This document shows, one piece after another, positions 1 to 6,257 of a DNA stretch of 6,608 nucleotides. Made by a program: the position numbers and the translations under genes. The first letter of the stretch is position 1, and each line of letters begins with the position of its first letter. The stretch spans positions 1 to 6,608 of the forward strand of contig JACCTF010000260.1 in assembly GCA_013812565.1 (NCBI GenBank), in the 5' to 3' direction. This stretch comes from Pyrinomonadaceae bacterium (lineage in GTDB: Bacteria > Acidobacteriota > Blastocatellia > Pyrinomonadales > Pyrinomonadaceae). The notes under the pieces are model-generated. The model saw only the letters and a program-made list of their open reading frames with translations. It made no database searches and was not told the DNA's origin.

Positions 1-909
1 CGGATGCCATGCCCAGGCCGCGATGTGCTGCGGGTCACGCCAAATGAAGTGCGAAGTTTTGCCGTAAGGGTCCAGAACGTACATATCCGTGCCATCACGG
101 TTTGTTGTGAACATCCGCGTTGCGAAGCCGAGCTTTTCCTTTGCTCCTCTCCATCGATGAAGAAAGATAAAGCGGGTTCCATCTGGCGAAAAGAGCAGAT
201 GATTGAACCAGTGCTTGGCGTCTTTGAAATCATCATGCGGATTAGGAACTGCTGCTGCATCAGCAAAAGAGAAGATGAGGTCGCGCTGTCCCGTCATCAT
301 GTCCATACGCCAGATGCCGGCGTCCTTCGGCGCTAATATCTTTTTGTTCGGATCAGGTAAGCCGACATAACCGTAACCCGGGCGCGTATCATTCAAACGG
401 CGAAAGTCGGGGTAGACCGCCCATTGCCCATCAGGACTTACCGAGTAAATAGGCGCGGGAAGCGTTCTTCGTTTTCGCGTTTTGACGTTGAGGATGTGCG
501 AAACGAATTGGTCGCCAGCGCGGTCGTTCCAAATGATTTCGTTACGCGAGCCGGGCAGCCACTGCAACATGCAGCCTTGTTGCCAGTTCCACGCGCGGGT
601 CTCGCCAAGCTCAATCCATCTGTCTCCGTCCTGCAAATCAATCATGCCAACCTTGATGACATCATCGGCGCGGGGTGAGCGGTGCTCGAAATCTACTTGC
701 ATCCCGAGCACGTAGCGGCTCGAAGCATCAAATTGTAGTTTGTCGTAATAACCGAACCAGTGAAACTTCGGTCCGCGCGTGATGGCACGAACCGGCGGAA
801 GATCATTGACGGAGATGCCTGCGCCGGCGAATGCTGGCGTACTTGCAGCAAGGGTGGTGAGCCATAAGAACTGGCGGCGGTTTAGCGAATCTCTATTGCT
901 ATTCATCAT
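1..909 (-). CDS. Tat-exported TolB/WD40-like beta-propeller protein, function unknown (3' end outside window)
   Basis: The frame is open for 303 codons and runs off the window at position 1. The start at 909 is chosen because GGAG lies 8 bases upstream; an ATG at 906 is the alternative. The N-terminus reads LNRRQFLWL followed by a small hydrophobic stretch and an Ala-rich region ending near AFAGAG, which is a twin-arginine-type signal (RR at residues 11-12). The mature part begins PPVRAITRGPKFHWFGYYDK and contains blade-like segments with SPDG motifs (YSVSPDGQWAV and LLFSPDGTRFIFLHRW), typical of PD40/TolB-type propellers that also occur in oligogalacturonate-lyase-like proteins. I recall similar Tat-signal hypothetical proteins from Acidobacteriota and Planctomycetota but know no demonstrated function. 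It starts 20 bases after the stop of the receptor remnant, so the two may once have been co-transcribed. A periplasmic sensor, carbohydrate-binding or lyase role is possible; none is shown. Confidence 0.85.
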   Translation of the reverse strand, partial: MMNSNRDSLNRRQFLWLTTLAASTPAFAGAGISVNDLPPVRAITRGPKFHWFGYYDKLQFDASSRYVLGMQVDFEHRSPRADDVIKVGMIDLQDGDRWIELGETRAWNWQQGCMLQWLPGSRNEIIWNDRAGDQFVSHILNVKTRKRRTLPAPIYSVSPDGQWAVYPDFRRLNDTRPGYGYVGLPDPNKKILAPKDAGIWRMDMMTGQRDLIFSFADAAAVPNPHDDFKDAKHWFNHLLFSPDGTRFIFLHRWRGAKEKLGFATRMFTTNRDGTDMYVLDPYGKTSHFIWRDPQHIAAWAWHP

Positions 910-929
910 CTTCGGTTCTCCGATCATAG

Positions 930-1127
930 TTAGCAGCGAGTTGACAGCTTGAGCTTCAAAGCGAATTGTATCTGGCGTCCGGGGCCAGCACTGGTGATTC
1001 TGCCGAAGTTCTGCTGATTGAGTGGCAAGCCCGGGTTGAACGTGGCGCGTGTATCGAGTTGAAACGGCGGCGTATTTGTGACGTTGAAGGCTTCAGCTCT
1101 GCATTCAATGCCGCGTCGTTCCGAAAA
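930..1127 (-). pseudogene. C-terminal remnant of an Oar-like TonB-dependent receptor
   Basis: About 66 residues resemble the very end of acidobacterial Oar-like TonB-dependent receptors (carboxypeptidase-regulatory-like domain plus outer-membrane barrel). The recognisable pieces are ERRGIECRAEAFNVTNTPPF, then NPGLPLNQQNFGRITSAGPG and a final amphipathic strand RQIQFALKLKL, the usual layout of the last barrel strands. Full receptors of this type are about 1000 residues; here the plug and almost the whole barrel are absent. The frame stays open upstream to 1226, but those residues do not resemble a receptor and pass through a palindrome, so the homology edge lies near 1127-1145. No start codon or ribosome binding site serves this piece. 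I read it as a deletion remnant, not a functional gene. It lies between the arylsulfatase and the propeller gene, so a receptor for sulfated glycans may once have belonged here. Confidence 0.7.
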
Positions 1128-1140
1128 CGCAGGTACTGAT

Positions 1141-1182
1141 AAAAAAGTAATGCTGAGGGTTTGGAAAAACTCAGCATTACTT
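1141..1182 (-). terminator. Hairpin with T run: candidate intrinsic terminator or palindromic repeat
   Basis: A perfect 13-bp stem (1145-1157 with 1170-1182, core AGTAATGCTGA/TCAGCATTACT) encloses a 12-base loop. Read on the minus strand, the stem is followed by a run of six T, two of them in the stem, which is the arrangement of a Rho-independent terminator. It lies 113 bases beyond the stop of the arylsulfatase. The stem is rather AT-rich and the loop long for a terminator. It sits exactly where the receptor homology stops, and its 8-mer AGCATTAC recurs at 1201-1208, so it could instead be part of a small inserted palindromic repeat. Confidence 0.45.
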
Positions 1183-1294
1183 GGCTTTCCTAAGATGTGT
1201 AGCATTACATTTTTACCTCTACCCATTTTGTTTCAGCGGAATGCGGGATTCAGTGTGGGACAAGGTGCCATCTTGTCCCACGGCCAACGTTTCA
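1183..1294. other. Non-coding spacer between arylsulfatase and receptor remnant
   Basis: No credible gene is present here. Apart from the GC-rich hairpin at 1255-1281 it holds a second copy of the 8-mer AGCATTAC at 1201-1208 and an AT-rich, pyrimidine-rich stretch at 1207-1233. The frames that cross it have no ribosome binding site and no recognisable similarity. Confidence 0.5.
1255..1281 (-). terminator. GC-rich hairpin 3' of the arylsulfatase gene, no T run
   Basis: A perfect 10-bp stem, GTGGGACAAG (1255-1264) with CTTGTCCCAC (1272-1281), encloses a 7-base loop. It begins 14 bases past the arylsulfatase stop codon on the minus strand. No T run follows, so it is not a classical intrinsic terminator; a 3'-end protecting structure or a terminator of looser type is more likely. 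The base-pairing is certain, the role is inferred. Confidence 0.4.
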
Positions 1295-3031
1295 TCACTG
1301 CGCTTTGGCGCGCCACGTGCCAAGCGGCAGCACATTCGCGCGCGCCGCCCAGGCCTCCCACTTCGCCACCAGTTCCTTCACTTTGTCAGGATGCTTTGCC
1401 GCCAGATCTTTCATCTCCGTGCGGTCAGTGGCGATGTCGTAGAGTTCCCACGCCTGATTCTCTTTGGCGACGAGTTTCCATTGGCCGTCGCGGACGGCGC
1501 GGTTGCCTTCGTGCTCCCAGAAGATCGGCTGCAAACGCTGGAGCGGTTTGCCCGTTAGCGCGGGGCGCAGGCTCACGCCTTCCATCGCGTGAATCTTCCG
1601 CCCGTTAAGTTCATTCGGATACCGGGCGCCGCTCACATCAATCGCCGTCGCCATCAGGTCAATCAAATGGCCGGGCGATTGCGCCAGATTGTTGCGTTGC
1701 CGCGCGGGAATGCCTTTCGGCCAGTGCGCGATCAGCGGCGTCGAGACGCCGCCTTCATGCGTCCAGTGTTTGTACTCGCGGAAGGGTGTGTTCGAGACGT
1801 TGGCCCAGCCTTTGCCATAAGCGATGTAGGTATCCGCCGGGCCGGGCATCGCGCCGGTTCCCATAATCACCGGGAAGCCATCGCGCGTCTGCCGGGGCGC
1901 AGAGCTGAATTGCTGATCGTCTTTGGCCATGGACGCGTAGACCGCTTTTTCAGGCCGCGTCTTGTAAGGATTCGCCTGAGAAGGCATGCGGCCCATCAAT
2001 TCGGCGCAGCCGCCGTTGTCCTGTAAAAAGAGAATCAGCGTGTTGTCGAACTGCCCCTGCTTTTTCAGTTCCGCGATGATGCGTCCGACGCCTTGATCCA
2101 TGCTGTCAATCATCGCCGCGTACACTTCCATCCCGCGCGCTTCCCAGTCTTTGTTTTCAACCTGTTCCCAGTCGCCTGCCTGCGGCGACATGGGTGAGCG
2201 CGGATCAATCAGGCCGAGCCGCTTTGCCTTTTCGTAGCGGGCTTTTCGTACCGGCGCATAGCCTTGATCGTACTTGCCTTTGTATTTGACGATGTCTTTT
2301 TCCAGCGCGTGCATCGGCCAGTGCGCGGCGGTGTAAGCCACGTACATAAAGAACGGCTTGTCCATTTTGTTTTCGGCGATGAAGCGCACCGCGTGATCGC
2401 TGATGGCGTGGGTGTAGTAATAGCGCTGCGGCTGATATTCCGCGTCGTTGGCGACGGTGATGAGCCGGTTATCGCGTACGAGCGAACTTGGATCATAAAA
2501 GCTACCTGCGCCGTGAATCGTGCCATAGAACCGTTCAAAGCCGCGTTGCAACGGCCAGTTGCGCGTTTGTGCAAGTTTCGCCGCACTCTGTCCCGGCGTG
2601 ACGTGCCATTTGCCGACGGCATAGGTGGCATAGCCTGCGGGTTTCAACGCTTCGGCAATTGTCACGGAGTTGCGATTCAGATCGCCGCGATACCCGTCGT
2701 GGCCGCGGTCCTCCATCATATGCCCGATGCCCGCTTGATGTGAGTACAACCCCGTCAACAGGCTCGCGCGCGTCGGACAGCAGCGGGCGTTGTTGTAAAA
2801 CTGCGTGAAGCGTACGCCGTTTGTCGCCAGCGCATCAAGGTTCGGCGTGTTGATTTCGCCGCCGTAACAGCCGATGTCCGAAAAGCCCATGTCATCCGAC
2901 ATGATGATGATGATATTTGGCTTCGCGGCCTGCCGCTGTGCTTGCGCGGCATTGATGTGCGGCGAACTGCTGCTTGAAAAAAGCGCCAGACAAAAGACGG
3001 CGATGAACTGCCAGCGAATGAATCGTTTCAT
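1295..3031 (-). CDS. Secreted type I arylsulfatase, CCPTR active site
   Basis: Hydrolyses sulfate esters; by family it is an arylsulfatase-type S1 sulfatase acting in the periplasm or outside the cell. The start at 3031 is preferred over an in-frame ATG at 3049 because AAAGGA lies 8 bases upstream of 3031 and nothing comparable precedes 3049. The 578 residues start with a Sec-type signal (KRFIRW, then a hydrophobic FIAVFCLALF core). The fold begins NIIIIMSDDMGFSD with metal-binding D46 and D47. The sulfatase signature RCCPTRASLLTG follows, where C84 is the cysteine converted to formylglycine. Later come AVGKWHV, YTAAHWPMHA and FLQDNGG, the other metal and sulfate contacts, and KHWTHEGG near the C-terminus. 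Length and ending (a helical KVKELVAKWEAW tail) are normal, so the gene looks intact. It starts 39 bases after the amide-hydrolase remnant, suggesting an old operon. The natural substrate cannot be read from sequence. The formylglycine-generating enzyme it needs is not in this window. Confidence 0.95.
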   Translation of the reverse strand: MKRFIRWQFIAVFCLALFSSSSSPHINAAQAQRQAAKPNIIIIMSDDMGFSDIGCYGGEINTPNLDALATNGVRFTQFYNNARCCPTRASLLTGLYSHQAGIGHMMEDRGHDGYRGDLNRNSVTIAEALKPAGYATYAVGKWHVTPGQSAAKLAQTRNWPLQRGFERFYGTIHGAGSFYDPSSLVRDNRLITVANDAEYQPQRYYYTHAISDHAVRFIAENKMDKPFFMYVAYTAAHWPMHALEKDIVKYKGKYDQGYAPVRKARYEKAKRLGLIDPRSPMSPQAGDWEQVENKDWEARGMEVYAAMIDSMDQGVGRIIAELKKQGQFDNTLILFLQDNGGCAELMGRMPSQANPYKTRPEKAVYASMAKDDQQFSSAPRQTRDGFPVIMGTGAMPGPADTYIAYGKGWANVSNTPFREYKHWTHEGGVSTPLIAHWPKGIPARQRNNLAQSPGHLIDLMATAIDVSGARYPNELNGRKIHAMEGVSLRPALTGKPLQRLQPIFWEHEGNRAVRDGQWKLVAKENQAWELYDIATDRTEMKDLAAKHPDKVKELVAKWEAWAARANVLPLGTWRAKAQ

Positions 3032-3070
3032 AATGGTTATCCTTTGCATCTCATTGGTAAACTGCTTGAT

Positions 3071-3572
3071 TCAGCTTTTGAAGAGAGTCTCTATCCTGAT
3101 TGAATGCTTTCCCTTTCGCAGTTCCTCTGCCAGATTGAACTTGACGGGTTGCTGAAAGTTGCGTTTGTAAAAGAGAACGAATTCGCGGCTGAGCAGATCG
3201 TGAACGGTGGAATACAACGTTCCGCCCTGTCGTCCTTTTTCTTCTCCAAACTGAGTGACGCTCGCCAGAATGGCAGCGACGTCACTTCCTCTGATCTCGC
3301 GTTTCTGTTCGAGTGCCTCATGCACTCTGCTGTATCGCGGACACGGAAACCCACCGAATTCTGGCTTCGATAATAGGAAGTTGGTAATGACCTGATACGC
3401 GCCTGTTTTCCTGTTCAACAACCGCAGAATCTCCATTCTTGTCGGCAAACAGCAAGTGCCCGTTACTCTGTTGCGGGAAGTTGTACGTTTGAATCCAAGC
3501 GATGGCGTCCTCAATCGTTGCACATCCGGCCAGAATTTCATCCCCGATGTTCTCTTTAATTTTGGGTTTGTC
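3071..3572 (-). pseudogene. 5'-truncated, frameshifted C45/choloylglycine-hydrolase-type amide hydrolase remnant
   Basis: Two adjacent frames together rebuild the C-terminal half of a linear amide C-N hydrolase (C45 acyltransferase/choloylglycine hydrolase superfamily, Ntn fold). From 3572 to 3414 one frame reads DKPKIKENIGDE, then CATIEDAIAWIQTYNF and HLLFADKNGDSAVVE. From about 3415 the frame one base over reads NRKTGAYQVITNFLLS, FPCPRYSRVHEAL, GTLYSTVHDLL, VKFNLAEELRKGKH and stops at 3071. The switch is near 3405-3416, beside a repeated ACAGG. Family members have extra residues between these two blocks, so a small deletion is more likely than a single added base. The N-terminal part with the catalytic Cys is missing: similarity fades above 3572, an in-frame stop lies near 3590, and the insertion sequence begins at 3608. 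The gene is dead as it stands. Intact relatives cleave N-acyl or amide bonds. Confidence 0.75.
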
Positions 3573-3607
3573 AGCTAGTGTGCTTCGTCCATATCAGCGA
3601 CAGCTTG

Positions 3608-3627
3608 CAGGGTCATTCAGTTCTCGG
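3608..3627. repeat. Terminal inverted repeat of the ISAs1 element (transposase 3' side)
   Basis: Perfect 20-bp match to the inverted complement of 4827-4846. It carries the end of the transposase gene: on the minus strand it encodes the last residues PRTE and the TGA stop. Confidence 0.93.
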
Positions 3628-4755
3628 AGTAATGCCGATTAATGCCAATGCCGACCACGGTTGAGCAGCAAAGCGGCGACACGCCGCAGCGATGTTAGTT
3701 TCACCAGCCACGCGCATCAACCCGATAGCCGTGTTCCTAATCGCCGCCATCACCTGCGGAATACTGCCCACTCTGACTTGCGAGCGGTCTTGATCATACG
3801 TCACATCTCTCACCCAATGTGACTTGTTCTCAATGTGCCAATGCGCGCGTACTAACTCCAAGACCTGCGCCGCTGAGGCTCGCTCACGCGAGAGACTCGT
3901 CACGCCATAGACGATCTCAGCGCGTTGCTCGCCGCTCGACTTTCGCGTCACCGCTCGCTCAATCGCGAAGACTTGTGCCAGCCCGCTCCAGTTGCTGTAA
4001 CCGCACAGTGCGGTACTGGTCGTGATCTTCCGGTGCTCAATGCGCCCATGACCAATTGAGAGCGTCGCGCCACTCTCAAGGGTTTCGGCGACCATCTCGG
4101 GGGCAGCAAACAGTGCCGCAATATCTTCCTGCAATGTCGGCTGATTACCTTTGACAATCATCACGTAATCGCCGCCACCGTCAACAATCGTCTGTGCCAC
4201 ATCATGTTGCGTCAGCAACGCATCCAGCGTAATCACGCGGTTTTCCAGCATTAAAGCACCCAGCATGTCGCCGATCGCACCGATCTCATTAGTTTTATCG
4301 GCAACTGCCTGCTGCCCCACCGTCAGTCCCAAGCGATGCCCAAGTGCCGAGAGCAGGTGCGCGCCGGGTGCTTTCTGGCGACGGCTACCGCGCAAGGTCT
4401 TACCATCAATGGCAATCGCCTCTAATGCTGTGGGCGGCGCGGCGGTCGCGGCGACGACGCCTTCCGCCCATCCTGCCAAGACCCGCTCGACGGCTTCGAT
4501 GTCTAACCCGCGCAAGACCGTGTTGAGGGTCGCCGCACATGGCGCGGTGTCGTGCGTGAAGCCGAGGGCGCGTAACATCGCGGTGCCGTAGTTACGCCCC
4601 CACTCGGCAATCGCACCATAACTACGATAGCCGCAGAGCATCGCCGCGACGCTGAGGGCAAGGATGGCTGGAAGCGGATGGCGGCGTCCTTGCGCTTGAC
4701 GAAAGTCCGGTATCTCGGCTAAGAGTTCGAGCAGGACAGGACATGGTTCTGTCAT
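3613..4755 (-). CDS. ISAs1-family DDE transposase
   Basis: Cuts and joins the ends of the surrounding element. The 380-residue protein has normal family length. Residues about 5-90 form the ISAs1-associated N-terminal domain (LLELLAEIPDFRQAQGRRHP, then a hydrophobic helix and GYRSYGAIAEWGR). The DDE catalytic domain follows: first Asp in AIAIDGKTLRGS (D117), second in VITLDALLTQ (D178) with GGDYVMIVKGNQP just after, and the Glu in HWHIENKSHWVRDVTYDQD (E309). No frameshift or stop interrupts it. The ATG at 4755 is supported by GGTGAG 5 bases upstream. The stop lies inside the terminal repeat. It is oriented with the sulfatase genes, so read-through from them would cross it; the leader hairpin at 4759-4800 bears on that. 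Confidence 0.95.
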   Translation of the reverse strand: MTEPCPVLLELLAEIPDFRQAQGRRHPLPAILALSVAAMLCGYRSYGAIAEWGRNYGTAMLRALGFTHDTAPCAATLNTVLRGLDIEAVERVLAGWAEGVVAATAAPPTALEAIAIDGKTLRGSRRQKAPGAHLLSALGHRLGLTVGQQAVADKTNEIGAIGDMLGALMLENRVITLDALLTQHDVAQTIVDGGGDYVMIVKGNQPTLQEDIAALFAAPEMVAETLESGATLSIGHGRIEHRKITTSTALCGYSNWSGLAQVFAIERAVTRKSSGEQRAEIVYGVTSLSRERASAAQVLELVRAHWHIENKSHWVRDVTYDQDRSQVRVGSIPQVMAAIRNTAIGLMRVAGETNIAAACRRFAAQPWSALALIGITPRTE

Positions 4756-4758
4756 TTG

Positions 4759-4800
4759 GTCTCACCTCACTGTGGTTGTCGCAAACCTGTGGGGTGAGAC
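4759..4800 (-). promoter_or_regulatory. Leader hairpin that would mask the transposase ribosome binding site
   Basis: In minus-strand RNA, GUCUCACC (from 4800-4793) can pair with GGUGAGAC (from 4766-4759), and an inner GGUU/AACC (4787-4784 with 4777-4774) closes a six-base loop. The proximal arm contains the GGTGAG ribosome binding site of the transposase, 5 bases from its ATG. The pairing is visible in the sequence; the role in blocking translation of read-through transcripts is inferred by analogy with IS10, IS50 and IS200. Confidence 0.5.
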
Positions 4801-4826
4801 TACTGTCTATCTGTTGCTTCCATCAA
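4797..4826 (-). promoter_or_regulatory. Candidate transposase promoter just inside the IS end
   Basis: On the minus strand TTGATG (4826-4821) and TAGTCT (4802-4797) are separated by 18 bases, giving 4 of 6 matches to a sigma-70 -35 box and 3 of 6 to a -10 box (first T, second A and last T kept). Transcription would start near 4790. This is a weak match and only suggestive. Confidence 0.3.
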
Positions 4827-6247
4827 CCGAGAACTGAATGACCCTGGTAAGAGGGTGTTTGACAATGCCTCGATTGGCCTCGGCGATGTTATGCTGCTCG
4901 CTAAGGTCTTTGGACAAGTCGTAGAGCTGCACCTTGCCCGTCAGCATCGGCTCGCGAATGGCTTTCCAATTGCCGAAGCGTACTGATTGCCGCCCACCCT
5001 GTTCATAAAACTCAAAGTAGATGTACTTGTGCTGTTGTTGATTTGTTTTTCCTGTCAGCGTGGGCGCAAAGCTGATGGAGTCCAGTCCTTGCGGCCCGTT
5101 CGGCATTGGCTGTTTCGTCAATTCGCTGACAGTCGCAAAAACATCGCCGAAATAGCCGATGTGGTTGCTGGTCGTTCCGGCTTTGATCACGCCCGGCCAG
5201 CGCGCGATGAACGGCACGCGCCCGCCGCCTTCATACAGTGCTCGTTTCATCCCGCGTAGCGGGCCTGCCGGATTGAACAGCTTCGGATTGTTTTTGCCTT
5301 CTTCGTGCGGGCCGTTGTCAGACGTGAAGATGACCAGCGTGTTGCGATCCAGGCCGGACTCTTTCAGTTTGGCGAGCAGCTTGCCGACCTGCGCGTCCAG
5401 GCGCGTAATCATCGCCGCCTGCCCCTTGTCGGGATTCGGCCAGGTCTTGTCTCTGTAGATGCCGTAATCGGGAACTTCCTGTCCGTCGCCCATCGCGCTC
5501 GAAGCCTCGTTGTTGGCGTGCGGCAACGTCGAGGCGAGATAGAGAAAGAATGGCTTCGAGCGATGTTGATCCATCCACTGCATCGCTTTGTCGAAGATCA
5601 CGTCCGGCGCGTAATCGATCTTCGTGCGCGCCCAGCCATCGCCGCGCCCCCTGTCTTCCACTTCAGGGACGTTGCGCAGCGGGTACTTGTCGCTGTTGTG
5701 AATCAACCACGACGGATAGAAGTTGTGTGCGTGATGCTGATTGAGCACGCCGAAAAATTCATCAAAGCCCATCCGGTTCGGATGCCCGTCGGAACCGATT
5801 TCGCCGAGGCCCCATTTGCCGAAGAGCGCCGTTCTGTAACCTGCGTTTTTGAAGACATAGGCAATCGTCTTTTCGCCTTTCCGCAAAGCCTGATCGTTGA
5901 TCCGGGCGCGCGTTGCGTTGCCGCATGCTGACGTGCCCCATGTGTTTGCCGGTCATCAGCACGGCGCGCGACGGCGCACAGACGGTCGAACCAGCATACA
6001 TCTTCGTGAAGCGCATGCCTTCCCGCGCCATGCGATCAAGGTTCGACGTTTGAATCAGCTTCTGCCCGTAGCAACCCAAATCGCCGTAACCGAGATCATC
6101 GGCCAGGATGTAAATCACATTTGGCTTTGCCGCGACTTGCCCGGTCTGAACGCCGGACGCCTTTGCGCCGGGGCCAGTCGGCGCAACGACAAACGCGCTG
6201 AGTGAAACAAGGATCGCAATGGAAAAAGTTTGGCACAGCCGCTTCAT
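4807..6247 (-). pseudogene. Secreted type I sulfatase, frameshifted and 3'-truncated by the IS
   Basis: Start at 6247 with GAGAAG just upstream, 10 bases after the preceding sulfatase stop. A Sec-type signal ([17 protein letters not shown]) leads to [16 protein letters not shown] with metal ligands D50 and D51, then [14 protein letters not shown], where C90 is the formylglycine cysteine. At [12 protein letters not shown] the first frame breaks. The rest continues one base over as [19 protein letters not shown], then [29 protein letters not shown] and GMKRALYEGG. The family has an R-G-N motif at this point, which a missing CG pair near 5921-5923 would restore exactly. At the other end the protein follows the family to NIAEANRGIVKHPL, then enters the insertion sequence at 4846 and ends after about 13 foreign residues. 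Perhaps 20-30 native residues are lost. A TTG at 5886 could start the second frame, but the product would lack the catalytic Cys. Unless the frameshift is a sequencing error, it is inactive. Confidence 0.88.
4827..4846. repeat. Terminal inverted repeat of the ISAs1 element (transposase 5' side)
   Basis: Perfect complement of 3608-3627. Read in the frame of the broken sulfatase it supplies foreign residues (TRVIQFS, starting at the junction) that continue to a TAG stop at 4807-4809. Confidence 0.93.
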
Positions 6248-6257
6248 GGTTCTTCTC

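Larger units (their letters stand above)
3608..4846 (-). mobile_element. ISAs1-family insertion sequence, complete, 1239 bp
   Basis: The element is bounded by a perfect 20-bp inverted repeat, CAGGGTCATTCAGTTCTCGG (3608-3627 and the complement at 4827-4846), and holds one transposase gene on the minus strand. Size, single gene, end length and protein family fit ISAs1 elements. Those usually leave 8-10 bp target duplications, but the flanks here (ending in ACAGCTTG on the left, beginning GTAAGAGG on the right) do not match. The genes on the two sides are also different and both truncated, so the copy looks like the product of an IS-mediated deletion or of recombination between two copies. Transposase and ends are intact, so it may still be mobile. 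Confidence 0.92.

Noticed and set aside
1128..1226. Extending the receptor fragment as a 98-residue gene starting at 1226
   Set aside because: The first 35 residues read through a palindrome and spacer, have no similarity to receptors, and no ribosome binding site precedes the start.
1078..1608. Plus-strand open frame of 176 residues over the arylsulfatase 3' end
   Set aside because: It is antisense to the arylsulfatase C-terminus and the hairpin spacer, with Pro/Arg-rich composition and no similarity I recognise.
3598..4856. Target-site duplication around the IS
   Set aside because: The ten bases outside each end were compared and do not match, also when the end is shifted by one or two bases.
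4807..5886. Separate 359-residue sulfatase gene starting at TTG 5886
   Set aside because: It lacks the signal peptide and the CAPSR active site, which lie directly upstream in the neighbouring frame; it is the distal part of a frameshifted gene.
5900..5930. Programmed ribosomal frameshifting in the sulfatase
   Set aside because: No slippery heptamer, stop codon or stimulatory structure is evident at the switch, sulfatases are not known to use this, and a missing CG pair explains it simply.
5305..5931. Long plus-strand open frame of 208 residues
   Set aside because: It is the antisense shadow of the sulfatase, rich in Arg and Val as such shadows are, with no ribosome binding site or recognisable domain.
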